Origin: Methanomassiliicoccales archaeon
GTDB taxonomy: Archaea; Thermoplasmatota; Thermoplasmata; Methanomassiliicoccales; JAAEEP01
Direction of reading: 5' to 3'
NCBI GenBank assembly: GCA_013415695.1
Contig: JAAEEP010000011.1
Location: 1-64,000 of the forward strand
Length of the DNA stretch: 64,000 nt
A model generated the notes under the pieces. It saw only the letters and a program-made list of their open reading frames with translations, had not been told where the DNA came from and did no database searches. Shown in pieces: positions 28,060-36,775 of the stretch; within the stretch, counting starts at the first letter, position 1, and every line of letters starts with the position of its first letter. Both the position numbers and the translations under genes were made by a program.

Positions 28060-28857
28060 TCAGAGATCCTTGCCGTTATTGCAGACGCTGATGATGTTAA
28101 CCCTATGGGCGCCTATCTCTTCGTCATACTTCACATATGCTCGTATCTTGAACACCGCCTCAAGATTCTCGGATGTGAGGACTTTTTCCACTTTACCCGC
28201 TGCCCTGATGGAGCCCTCGCTGAGCATGATCACGCGATCGCAGTACCTGGCAGCCAAGTCGAGATCGTGGGAAACCATTATCACGGTGAGTCCTTCACTT
28301 TTGGCCAAGTCTTGGACCAGATCAAGTACCTCAAGCCGATGGTTGACGTCCAAGTGAAGAGTGGGTTCATCCAGAAGCAGGACCTTAGGCCTCTGTGCCA
28401 GGGCACGGGCAATGATGACCCTCTGCCTCTCACCCCCGCTTACTTGATCTATCTCCCTGTCCGCTAGCCTGAGGACGTCTGTCATTCGCATGGCCCTCTC
28501 AACGATCTCCATGTCCTCTTTGGATTCCCGCTGGAATGTCTGTAGGGCAGGTGAACGACCCATCATCACAACGTCCATGACAGAGAACGGGAATCTTATC
28601 TCGTTGTTCTGGGGAACGACACCGACCTCAAGAGCGATCTCCTTGCGTGATAGCTCCTTCAAGTTCTTTCCCTCGAGAAGCACGGTGCCCAATCTTGGCT
28701 TCAGGACGCGGTTGATGCACTTCAGCATGGTGGTCTTGCCCGAACCATTGGGACCTATGATGCCCACCATCTGCCCTCCGCACACCTGAAATGAGATATC
28801 GGATAGCACGTCCACGCTATTGTAGGCGAAGCTTATTCCGTCCACCTCGAGTCTCAC
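28060..28857 (-). CDS. FecCD-family ABC importer, ATP-binding protein
   Basis: A 265-residue ATPase of the BtuD/FhuC type: Walker A GPNGSGKTT, signature VSGGERQRVIIARAL, Walker B VLLLDEPTLHLD and switch His in MVSHDLD. It drives uptake through the adjacent permease. The start is GTG 28857, read just after the permease stop (TAATGTG), with GGGGTGG as Shine-Dalgarno site. The substrate could be cobalamin, Fe-siderophore or nickel complex; the operator upstream favours metal control. Confidence 0.93.
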   Translation of the reverse strand: MRLEVDGISFAYNSVDVLSDISFQVCGGQMVGIIGPNGSGKTTMLKCINRVLKPRLGTVLLEGKNLKELSRKEIALEVGVVPQNNEIRFPFSVMDVVMMGRSPALQTFQRESKEDMEIVERAMRMTDVLRLADREIDQVSGGERQRVIIARALAQRPKVLLLDEPTLHLDVNHRLEVLDLVQDLAKSEGLTVIMVSHDLDLAARYCDRVIMLSEGSIRAAGKVEKVLTSENLEAVFKIRAYVKYDEEIGAHRVNIISVCNNGKDL

Positions 28858-28858
28858 A

Positions 28859-29899
28859 TTACCACCCCGTCAGACGCCGCCTTCTTCTCAGAAGATAAAT
28901 GAAGAAGGGTGCGCCCATTAGCGCTGTTATTATGCCCACGGGGAGTTCCTCCGGGGCCATTATCGTTCTAGCTAGAGTGTCCATATATATCATGAAGATT
29001 GCCCCCACCATGAGGGTGGTGGGGAGCAGTATCCTGTGATCAGGTCCCACGAAGATACGCATGATATGTGGGACGATCAGTCCCACGAAGCCAATGATGC
29101 CGCTGACGGAGACAGCCGCAGCGGTCATTAGGGAAGAGGCCACCAACACCACAATGGTCACCTTTTGAGTGTCTACCCCGAGGTTCACCGCGTGTTCCTC
29201 TCCTATCATCATGGTGTTTAGATCCCTAGAGATGATGAATACCATGACCGATCCCGCTACAATGAACGGTATGATCACTAAGACTTTGGTCCAGTCCGCA
29301 CCCCATAACCCTCCCATCATCCAGAAGACGATAGAAGCGAGCTGGTCACCGGAAAGGTACTTCATGAAGGATACCAAGGCGGAGAAGAACGCACCTACTG
29401 CTATCCCAGAGAGAAGCAGTGTCTCCACCGGCGTACGTCCATTCACCTTCGAGATAGAGTAGACCAGGAACAGAGTGAGAAAGCAGAAAACGAAGGCCAT
29501 GGCCGGAACCGCGAAAGCACCAGTGGCAAAACTAACCCCAAGCACGATGGCAAGAGAAGCCCCGAACGCTCCGCCGGAGGATAGACCAAGGATGTAAGGG
29601 CTGGCCATCGGGTTCTTGAAGAGACCTTGCATTGCCGCTCCAGAGAGTGCAAGTGCGGCTCCCACCAGACCGGCCATCATGATCCGGGGAAGTCTGATGT
29701 CAATGATTATGGTCCTATTGTTTCCCGTTCCCTCTCCACCCAGAAGTATTCTGATAACCTCACTAAAGGAGATATTGACCATCCCAATAGATATCGTGAC
29801 AATAATTGAGATGAACAGCGCCAACACTAGAAGGACGAGAATCAACGTCCACCTCGAAAGCTTATCCGAGTACAGTGTGGTGAGATCGGGCTCTTCCAT
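28859..29899 (-). CDS. FecCD-family ABC importer, permease
   Basis: A 346-residue polytopic membrane protein with about ten helices and FecCD hallmarks: RLPRIMMAGLVGAALALSGA followed by MQGLFKNPMASPYILGLSSG, and GFVGLIVPHIMR. It forms a homodimeric channel with the ATPase encoded 1 nt downstream. The substrate-binding protein gene lies 79 nt upstream. Confidence 0.93.
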   Translation of the reverse strand: MEEPDLTTLYSDKLSRWTLILVLLVLALFISIIVTISIGMVNISFSEVIRILLGGEGTGNNRTIIIDIRLPRIMMAGLVGAALALSGAAMQGLFKNPMASPYILGLSSGGAFGASLAIVLGVSFATGAFAVPAMAFVFCFLTLFLVYSISKVNGRTPVETLLLSGIAVGAFFSALVSFMKYLSGDQLASIVFWMMGGLWGADWTKVLVIIPFIVAGSVMVFIISRDLNTMMIGEEHAVNLGVDTQKVTIVVLVASSLMTAAAVSVSGIIGFVGLIVPHIMRIFVGPDHRILLPTTLMVGAIFMIYMDTLARTIMAPEELPVGIITALMGAPFFIYLLRRRRRLTGW

Positions 29900-29978
29900 T
29901 TACCCCTGCCTCTTGGGTCCGGTGAAAGGTTTCCTCCTATTAATGTAAAATGGAAAAATGAAAGTGGTTTGTCCTGTC

Positions 29979-30899
29979 CTATACCAAGTCAGGATGGAAC
30001 CAGTGGGCAAATGTCTGAAGAGCCTCGACGATTCTAGGAGTCACCGTGTTCAGATTCTGATCAATCCTGTAGATCTGGTTGTTCTCCACGGCATCGATGG
30101 CATCCCAACCCTCCAAGGATGCGATATCCTGATTGGTCTTGAGACTCTGATCCTCAATAACGATGACGTCTGGGTTCACATCGATTATGTACTCGCTGCT
30201 TGGCTGCGGATACGTGGTCGTGGCGTTTCCGTAGATATTGATGCCACCAGCCATCTCGATGAGGTCATTGGTTATGCTTCCTAGACCTATGGATTTGCCT
30301 GAGCTGAGCTCAAAGTAGACCTTGGGCTTTTCCTCCTCGGTCAGGTTGGAGAGGGAACTTGATATATCATCTATGATCGACTCCATCCCTGAAACGAGGT
30401 CCTGAGCTGCTTGGATTCTTCCGGTGGCATTCCCTATGGACTCGATCGTCCAGAGTATCTCCTGGATGTTTCCAGGGTAGTATACTAGGACCGGTACTCC
30501 CAACCCCTCAAGGGTCTCTATGGTATTGGTCTGATATCCCCAGCATATCACACAATCTGGGTCCAGAGCCATCACCGCCTCCTGATTGAGGGTGTAACCG
30601 CTCCCTACATTGATCTTTTCCAAGGCTGCTGGAGGATAGTCGCTGTACTTGTCAACCCCGACAACCTGATCTTGAGCCCCTATGGAGAAGAGAACCTCAG
30701 TGAAAGACCCTCCTAGGGAAATAATCCTCTCAGGATACTTGGGGATGGTGACATTCTCACCTCTCCAATCGGTTATCTCTACAGTATCTCCAGTTCCATC
30801 TTCATTGTTATTATTCAAATAGATGAAGCCGCCCACGACACCCGCCATAATAACTATTATGATGATGGCGATTGCGGCCATCGTACGATTGTTTGCCAT
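29979..30899 (-). CDS. FecCD-family ABC importer, substrate-binding lipoprotein-like protein
   Basis: A 306-residue extracellular binding protein anchored by an N-terminal transmembrane helix (AAIAIIIIVIMAGVVGGFIYL), then a short Asn/Asp linker and the BtuF/FhuD fold: PERIISLGGSFTEVLFSIGA, VGVDKYSDYP, VICWGYQTNTIETLEGLGVPV. It captures the ligand for the downstream permease. It lacks an obvious lipobox Cys. The promoter carries two nested inverted repeats. Confidence 0.9.
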   Translation of the reverse strand: MANNRTMAAIAIIIIVIMAGVVGGFIYLNNNNEDGTGDTVEITDWRGENVTIPKYPERIISLGGSFTEVLFSIGAQDQVVGVDKYSDYPPAALEKINVGSGYTLNQEAVMALDPDCVICWGYQTNTIETLEGLGVPVLVYYPGNIQEILWTIESIGNATGRIQAAQDLVSGMESIIDDISSSLSNLTEEEKPKVYFELSSGKSIGLGSITNDLIEMAGGINIYGNATTTYPQPSSEYIIDVNPDVIVIEDQSLKTNQDIASLEGWDAIDAVENNQIYRIDQNLNTVTPRIVEALQTFAHWFHPDLV

Positions 30900-30902
30900 T
30901 AC

Positions 30903-30966
30903 ATTACCCCTATTTCCATTTAATCCGTAACACTATTAACATATATTGTGTTACGAAAGGGGTAAT
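30903..30966 (-). promoter_or_regulatory. Nested inverted repeats at the importer promoter, NikR-like half-sites
   Basis: Inner repeat: CGTAACAC (30926-30933), 14 nt, GTGTTACG (30948-30955). The 14-nt spacer holds the minus-strand TATA box (AATATATG). Outer repeat: ATTACCCC (30903-30910) and GGGGTAAT (30959-30966); the inner-side arm also works as the Shine-Dalgarno region. The GTGTTAC half-site and 14-nt spacing resemble reported NikR sites (from memory of Geobacter NikR). Confidence 0.6.
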
Positions 30967-31147
30967 AGTGCTACTCTTCTTAAACAATTCGCATATTTAT
31001 TAGCAAGAACTTGAAAAAAGGTATTAAGAATGCGCAATTTTGGAGTATGCAGGACGATGTTGGTGTCTCTGATTGACCGGCATTTCGCCCCGATCAAGAA
31101 AAGGTATCGCCAGAAAATCTTAAGTAATGAACTTCATTGAGCGTACT

Positions 31148-31489
31148 ATGCGGAGCCTCCTTAGGGCTAAGATCCACAGGGCAAAGGTCACCGAGGCCGA
31201 TCTCGATTACGTGGGGAGCATAACGATAGACTCAGCACTGCTTGAGAAGGTGGACATATGGCCGGGAGAGAGGGTTCTGGTCTCGGATCTCAATAATGGC
31301 AATAGGTTCGAGACATACGTTATAGAGGGGAGTGCTGGCTCGGGAATTATCGGAGTCAACGGCGCCGCAGCGAGACTGGTGGATGTGGGAGACGAGATCA
31401 TAATCATGGGATTCGAAATCACTGACCATCCTATAGAACCCAAGGTGATACTCGTTGATGATGACAACCGCTTCGTTCGACAGCTATGA
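31148..31489 (+). CDS. panD: Aspartate 1-decarboxylase, pyruvoyl type
   Basis: Makes beta-alanine from aspartate for pantothenate and coenzyme A. The 113-residue proenzyme has the family start RSLLRAKIHRAKVTEADLDY, the self-cleavage site Gly23-Ser24 (YVGSITID), NRFETY with the catalytic Arg and Tyr, and GVNGAAARL. Ser24 becomes the pyruvoyl group. ATG 31148 matches the usual PanD N-terminus; ATG 31127 would add seven residues. This is the bacterial enzyme; most archaea use the PLP enzyme MfnA. Confidence 0.93.
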   Translation: MRSLLRAKIHRAKVTEADLDYVGSITIDSALLEKVDIWPGERVLVSDLNNGNRFETYVIEGSAGSGIIGVNGAAARLVDVGDEIIIMGFEITDHPIEPKVILVDDDNRFVRQL

Positions 31490-31551
31490 TGCGGTCGCAA
31501 TTCTGATGTTTCTTAATCACACTTCTGCATATTGATATCGGGGGAATTCAT

Positions 31552-31983
31552 ATCAAGGTCAAACTCTACAGCGACGGGGGTGCAAGGGGCAACCCGGGTG
31601 ATGCAGCCTATGCGTACATTATCTGCGCGGAGGACGGGAGAATAACTAAGGAGAGCTCGAGATACATTGGATTCTCCACCAACAACGAGGCAGAGTATTC
31701 GGGCCTCTTGGCCGGTCTTGAGGACGCTTGGAACCTTGGAGCCCTCGAGGTCGAGGTAATCATGGACAGTGAGCTCGTGATCAAGCAGATGAGAAAAGAA
31801 TACAGGGTCAAGGCAAGGAACTTGAAGCCATATTATGATGAGGTGGTGAAGAGGGTAAAGGATTTTGAAAAGGTCACATTCACTCATGTCAAGAGGGATG
31901 ATCCCATGATCTCACGAGCGGACACCTTGCTCAACCAGGAACTCGACGATCATGAGCTCTTGAAGAAAATCAAGAAGAGCTGA
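31552..31983 (+). CDS. rnhA: Ribonuclease HI, apparently without a canonical start codon
   Basis: Degrades RNA in RNA-DNA hybrids. The catalytic acids are all there: YSDGGARGNPGD, NNEAEYSGLLAGL, MDSELVIKQM and ISRADTLLNQELDD. The frame is open from the TGA at 31504, but no ATG, GTG or TTG occurs before the catalytic DGG. ATC 31552 is placed 7 nt after GGGGG (31540-31544) and lines up with the family N-terminus, so it is my best start (143 residues). The first in-frame ATG (31708) would remove the first catalytic Asp and Glu. It converges with hisS at 1 nt. Confidence 0.85.
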   Translation: MKVKLYSDGGARGNPGDAAYAYIICAEDGRITKESSRYIGFSTNNEAEYSGLLAGLEDAWNLGALEVEVIMDSELVIKQMRKEYRVKARNLKPYYDEVVKRVKDFEKVTFTHVKRDDPMISRADTLLNQELDDHELLKKIKKS

Positions 31984-31984
31984 A

Positions 31985-33229
31985 TCAAAGGAAGAATTCT
32001 GCGAGACCCGGAAGGTCCACCAATTTCTGCTCCCCAGACTCCATGTTCCTGATCGTGACCGAATCCTGCTCCAACTCCTTCTCGCCCACGATAATGGCGT
32101 ACTTGGCACCCACCGAGTCAGCATACTTGAAGCTCTTTCCCAAGCTCCTTCTCATGAGATCCACATCGGCCCTAACACCGGATCTTCGAAGCATAGAGAC
32201 GATCTCGAAAGCCTTGCTCCTCTGTGCGTCCTTGACCGGGATAACAAAGGCGTCCAAGCCCTCGACCTCCAACTCCAGGCCCTCGTTTTCAAGCGCCAAC
32301 ATCACCCGGTCGAAACCGATTGCGAAGCCTGTAGAGAACACCCTCTCCCCTCCGAATAGTTCTGATAGAGAGTAAGACCCGCCACCACAAACCTGCTTCT
32401 CTGCGCCAAGGCTCGGAGCTTCTACCTCGAAGACGATACCAGTGTAGTAATCAAGACCTCGGACCACCCCTAGATCGATCTGGACGTTTTCGACTCCGTA
32501 GCTGATTAGGACTTCTAGTACTCCCTTGAGATGATCGATGGCCTCGCCCTCCATGCCCTCGATCACAGAAGCATCTCCGCAGATCTCAGTGAGATCGAAT
32601 ATCTTGTCAATCATGTCATCTTCCATTCCGGCCGCCTGCATCAGGGGCCTAGCCTCCTCGTACTGCTTCTTGTCCAGTTTCTGCAGCACAATGGCGGATG
32701 ACTCCGTGTCGAGACCTTCATCCTCAAGTATCTTCCTCAGTATTCCTATATGCCCTACCCTGATGGTGTATTCCTTCAGACCGATGGCTTCCATGATGCT
32801 GGCGGCAAGGCCTATCACTTCCGCATCGGACTCTGGGGTCTTGGTGCCTACGAGTTCGACCCCGAATTGGTGAAATTCGCGGTACCGACCGCTCTGAGGT
32901 CGCTCGTAGCGAAAACAGGGGCCTATGTAGAGTACCTTCAAAGGTCTGGGATTATTGCTCAGATCGTTCACGAAGAATCTGATGACCGGAGCCGTTAGCT
33001 CGGGCCGAAGCGAGATGTCCCTTCCCCCTTTGTCCTGGAAAGCATAAATCTCATCGACGATGTTCGGCCCAGATTTCAGGGTGAAGAGCTCGGTATGCTC
33101 GAAGGTGGGTGTAGCAACCTCCCTGAAGCCGAAGCCTCGAGCGGTGGAACGCATTATTCCCTCGAGCCATCTCCTTTTCTCCATCTCCTCAGGACCGAAA
33201 TCCCTGGTCCCCCTGGGCCGCTGAATCAT
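31985..33229 (-). CDS. hisS: Histidyl-tRNA synthetase
   Basis: A class II synthetase (414 residues) that charges tRNA-His. It has motif 1 around PTFEHTELF, motif 2 CFRYERPQSGRYREFHQFG, the His-specific VVRGLDYYTGIVFEVEA, and an anticodon-binding domain from about residue 320 (DAFVIPV). ATG 33229 follows CAGGAT; the family start is IQRPRGTRDF. Fifteen extra in-frame residues upstream are not conserved. Confidence 0.96.
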   Translation of the reverse strand: MIQRPRGTRDFGPEEMEKRRWLEGIMRSTARGFGFREVATPTFEHTELFTLKSGPNIVDEIYAFQDKGGRDISLRPELTAPVIRFFVNDLSNNPRPLKVLYIGPCFRYERPQSGRYREFHQFGVELVGTKTPESDAEVIGLAASIMEAIGLKEYTIRVGHIGILRKILEDEGLDTESSAIVLQKLDKKQYEEARPLMQAAGMEDDMIDKIFDLTEICGDASVIEGMEGEAIDHLKGVLEVLISYGVENVQIDLGVVRGLDYYTGIVFEVEAPSLGAEKQVCGGGSYSLSELFGGERVFSTGFAIGFDRVMLALENEGLELEVEGLDAFVIPVKDAQRSKAFEIVSMLRRSGVRADVDLMRRSLGKSFKYADSVGAKYAIIVGEKELEQDSVTIRNMESGEQKLVDLPGLAEFFL

Positions 33230-33300
33230 ATCCTGAGCAATGTATAGGTCGATATTAAGGGTTTCTAGAATCACTTGCCATATGGGTAATCGATTGCCTC

Positions 33301-34512
33301 TCAGAAGCTGTTGAGGGCATTGTCCATATCCTCCTTGAGGTCCTCAATATCCTCTATGCCCACTGACAACCTGATGAGCTGGTCTTTGATCCCCATCTTT
33401 GCCCTGTCCTCTGGCGATAGTGCGTGATGGGATGAATTCAAGGGCATGCTGGCTAGACTCTCGACACCGCCCAGGGAGGTCGCCATAGCGAACAGCTCGA
33501 ACGATCTGAGAACATGTTCGGCGTCTTGCCTGCTACCCTTGACGTTGAACGAGACCATGCCGCCGAAGTCGCGGAGCATCTTCTTTGCCAGAGAATGCTG
33601 CGGGTTGGACTCCAATCCAGGATAGTAAACACCATCCACTCGAGGATGGTCTTCGAGGAACTCCGCCATCGCCATTCCGTTCTCCGAGTGCTTCTTCATC
33701 CTCAGAACGAGCGTGCGCATCCCCCTCAGCAGGAGGAAAGCGGCAACGGGGTCAGGCGATCCACCGAAAACGATCCTCTGATCCCATATGGCCTCCATAT
33801 CATTTGAGGAGCCTACAACCGCTCCCGCGAGAACGTCGGAGTGACCGTTCAGGAACTTGGTGCAGGAATGGATCACAAGGTCAACGCCCATTTCGATCGG
33901 GTTCTGATTCACGGGGGTGGCGAAGGTGTTGTCCATGACCACTTTGGCTCTGGCCTCGTGGGCTACCTTGACAACTTCCGGGACATCAGTGATCTTAAGC
34001 AGAGGGTTGGTGGGTGATTCCAGATAGACTATCTTGGTTACATCGCTTATGGAATCCACGATCTGCTGTGTGTCGGTTGAATCAACTAGACTGACTTCAA
34101 TGCCCATCCTGGGGAAAGAGTTGCGCATCAGGTTGAACGACCCTCCATAGACATCCTCAACTGAGACTATGTGGTCCCCTTTGCTCAAATATGTGAGAAG
34201 GGTGGTGGAGATCGCGGCCATCCCAGAGGAGAACAACAGTCCCTTCTCGGCCCCCTCCATCCTGGCCAGCTTGTCTGTCACCGCCCTTTCAGTTGGGTTT
34301 CCGTACCGGAGGTATATGTAGGTACCATCGGGCACCTCCCCCTCCCATGTTAATGGATCCTCGGTCGGGAAGAAATAGGTTGACGTCTGAAAGATAGGTG
34401 TGATGACATTTCCAATCTTGGAATCGATATACTCGCCGTACCTCGCGGCAATCGTCTCCATTCCTTTGAACTTCTTTATCTTGTCTGACCTGCTCTCGTT
34501 ACCGTTAGCCAT
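33301..34512 (-). CDS. Trans-sulfuration PLP enzyme (cystathionine gamma-synthase/lyase family)
   Basis: A 403-residue fold-type I PLP enzyme. Landmarks are TPIFQTSTYFFP, RYGNPTERAVTDKLARMEG, FSSGMAAIS, VYLESPTNP, MDNTFATPVNQNP and the PLP lysine in HSCTKFLNGHSD, followed by LGGVESLASMP. Members make or cleave cystathionine, or split methionine or homocysteine; the exact reaction cannot be settled by eye. The C-terminal IRLSVGIEDIEDL is typical. It stands alone on the minus strand, 71 nt downstream of where hisS begins. Confidence 0.9.
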   Translation of the reverse strand: MANGNESRSDKIKKFKGMETIAARYGEYIDSKIGNVITPIFQTSTYFFPTEDPLTWEGEVPDGTYIYLRYGNPTERAVTDKLARMEGAEKGLLFSSGMAAISTTLLTYLSKGDHIVSVEDVYGGSFNLMRNSFPRMGIEVSLVDSTDTQQIVDSISDVTKIVYLESPTNPLLKITDVPEVVKVAHEARAKVVMDNTFATPVNQNPIEMGVDLVIHSCTKFLNGHSDVLAGAVVGSSNDMEAIWDQRIVFGGSPDPVAAFLLLRGMRTLVLRMKKHSENGMAMAEFLEDHPRVDGVYYPGLESNPQHSLAKKMLRDFGGMVSFNVKGSRQDAEHVLRSFELFAMATSLGGVESLASMPLNSSHHALSPEDRAKMGIKDQLIRLSVGIEDIEDLKEDMDNALNSF

Positions 34513-34600
34513 ACGAGTCCCCCTCTGTACCTATTCCCCTACAGTCGTTTAAACAATAGATGAGAATGATCCCCTCTTTGATAAGGTTTCGCCGATTCAG

Positions 34601-35716
34601 CTAGGCAGAGCCGTTCCTTCTGATGATTATTGAGATTATATCTCCATCTTTGACCTTATGTTCTAGCCCGACGGTTTGCCCCGGAAACTTCGCGCTCTTT
34701 CCCCATACATTGGCATAGCGGAAGTTAGGTCTGAATCCACGGTGTATCTGATCACATACCTCCCCAATGGTACTGCTCCTTCTGACGATCATGGGTTCAT
34801 CCAGGTCAGCCTCTTGTCCTTGTGGCTTCATGTAGACCCGGATTAGATCAAGTTTTTCGAAGATCGCTTCAGTGAGCACTTCAAGTCCCTCATCTTTCTC
34901 TGCGGAAACCGGAATTGGGTCCCATTCGGAAAGTTCTTCTAATAAGAATCTTGCCCGCTCCTCGTCGACAAGGTCGATTTTGTTCAGGATAACCAATGCG
35001 CTGCTGTAGATCCTGTTTCCGGTCAACACATCGATGAGCTGATCCTCGGTGATATCCTCCCTGATGACTACATCAGCATTGATGTAACCGTATTCCATCA
35101 CCACGATCTTGGCAATCTCTTCGTCGATCTTGGTCAGCTCAACTGTGGACTTGATAGTGACCCCCCCGCGCTCACGCCTGTATATCACCACATCTGGGGA
35201 ATGCTGATTCAACCTAAGGCCCGAGTCTTGCAGCTCCCGGACAAGCACCTCCACGTGTGTCTCGAAGACATCCAGAATGATAACGATGAGATCAGCAGAT
35301 CTGACTACGGAAAGTACCTCCCTCCCCCTTCCCTTACCCTTGGACGCACCCGCTATCAGCCCAGGGAGATCGAGCACCTGTACCTTCGCATGGTCATGTT
35401 CCATGATGCCTGGAATGACATCCAGCGTGGTGAAGTGATAAGATCCCACATCGCTATTCGCATCAGTGAGCTTATTCAGGAGAGTGGACTTGCCAACGCT
35501 GGGAAACCCGACAAGAGCGATGGTGGCATTGCCAGATTTCTTCACACCGTAACCTTTCCCAGTACCTCCTGAGGAACGACGTTTCTCAAGCTCCTCCTTG
35601 AGGCGGGCCATCTTAGCCTTGAGGCGGCCTATGTGCTGCTGGGTCGCCTTGTTGTAATCGGTCTTGGAGATCTCCTCCTCGATGGCCTTTATCTGCTCCT
35701 CGATGCTGCTGGACAT
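34601..35716 (-). CDS. DRG-family GTPase (Rbg/Obg superfamily) with TGS domain
   Basis: A 371-residue translation-associated GTPase like eukaryotic DRG1/Rbg1. An N-terminal coiled coil (EEQIKAIEEEISKTDYNKAT) leads to P-loop GFPSVGKSTLLNKL, switch DLPGLIAGASKGKGRG, NKIDLVD and a C-terminal TGS domain (MKPQGQEADLDEPMIV). It probably binds ribosomes. Its start abuts the carbamate kinase stop, so the two are cotranscribed. Confidence 0.94.
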   Translation of the reverse strand: MSSSIEEQIKAIEEEISKTDYNKATQQHIGRLKAKMARLKEELEKRRSSGGTGKGYGVKKSGNATIALVGFPSVGKSTLLNKLTDANSDVGSYHFTTLDVIPGIMEHDHAKVQVLDLPGLIAGASKGKGRGREVLSVVRSADLIVIILDVFETHVEVLVRELQDSGLRLNQHSPDVVIYRRERGGVTIKSTVELTKIDEEIAKIVVMEYGYINADVVIREDITEDQLIDVLTGNRIYSSALVILNKIDLVDEERARFLLEELSEWDPIPVSAEKDEGLEVLTEAIFEKLDLIRVYMKPQGQEADLDEPMIVRRSSTIGEVCDQIHRGFRPNFRYANVWGKSAKFPGQTVGLEHKVKDGDIISIIIRRNGSA

Positions 35717-36673
35717 CTACCTTCCCTGCACGATGTGGGTCCCTGCCCTTCCTTCAAGAGCCTTCTCAAGGAGTTCTGGCATCGTAATTATGACCTTCAC
35801 TCCACCGCCTCTCAGGAACTCGATCGCTGCCTCTACCTTGGGGCCCATTGAACCTGGCGGGAAATGTCCCTGCGCCAGATATTCTTCGATCTCACTGGCT
35901 GTTACCAAGTCCAGGGGACATTGATCCTCTTTCCCAAAGTTCAGGTAAACACGGTCGACATCCGTGAGAAGTAGGAGAAGCTTCTCATCAATGGCACTGG
36001 CCAGGACACAGGCTGCCAGATCCTTGTCTACGACTGCCTCAACGCCCTTTAGTCCCTCTTTCTTCCTGATCACTGGAATTCCTCCGCCGCCGGCCGCCAC
36101 CACTACCTCTGATTGCCCCTCGCCGCCGAACACCAGACGCTTGATCGCCCCCCTCTCGATGATGTCCATTGGCCTGGGTGAGGGTAGAACCCTCCGAAAC
36201 CCTCCTCTCCTCAGATCTTCAATGAATCTCCATCCCCTCTCTTCCCCGATCTCTCTGGCCTCCTCCTCAGAATAGTAAGGCCCGACCGGTTTTGTGGGGT
36301 TGTCGAAAGCTGAGTCGTCGGGGTCCACCAGGACCCTCGTTAATATGCAAGTGACCACTTTGTCCATTCCCAATTTTTCAAGTTCTTCCTTCATTGCTTG
36401 CTGGATCATGTATCCTAAAAGTGCCTGGGATTCGGCGACACAGACATCAATCGGCATCGGTGGAACATCGTCCCTGAGAAGCTCGTTCTGAAGGAGGATG
36501 TTACCTACCTGGGGGCCGTTGCCATGGGTAATGACCATGTCGTATCCACCCTTGATGAGCTTGGCTAGATGGACACAGGTCTCCCTCAGATTGGCCATCT
36601 GGTTGTCGAAGGTGGCTTGCTGACCTGCCCTGAGTATGGCATTACCACCTATGGCCACGACAGCAGTCTTCAT
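35717..36673 (-). CDS. arcC: Carbamate kinase
   Basis: Transfers phosphate between carbamoyl phosphate and ADP. The 318 residues show the amino-acid-kinase fold: VAIGGNAIL at the start, THGNGPQVGNILLQNE, VAAGGGGIPVI, DKDLAACVLA and GSMGPKVEAAIEF. The usual role is catabolic ATP formation from arginine or citrulline, or carbamoyl phosphate supply; no arcA or arcB lies nearby. The DRG gene follows directly. Confidence 0.94.
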   Translation of the reverse strand: MKTAVVAIGGNAILRAGQQATFDNQMANLRETCVHLAKLIKGGYDMVITHGNGPQVGNILLQNELLRDDVPPMPIDVCVAESQALLGYMIQQAMKEELEKLGMDKVVTCILTRVLVDPDDSAFDNPTKPVGPYYSEEEAREIGEERGWRFIEDLRRGGFRRVLPSPRPMDIIERGAIKRLVFGGEGQSEVVVAAGGGGIPVIRKKEGLKGVEAVVDKDLAACVLASAIDEKLLLLLTDVDRVYLNFGKEDQCPLDLVTASEIEEYLAQGHFPPGSMGPKVEAAIEFLRGGGVKVIITMPELLEKALEGRAGTHIVQGR

Positions 36674-36775
36674 AACCCAAACACCTCGAATGGCTTCGCA
36701 TGAAGATTTCTAGTATTTAGGATTTCCTTCGGCCCGAACCAACTACCAGGATATGAAGGCATCCCAAATGTTAAA

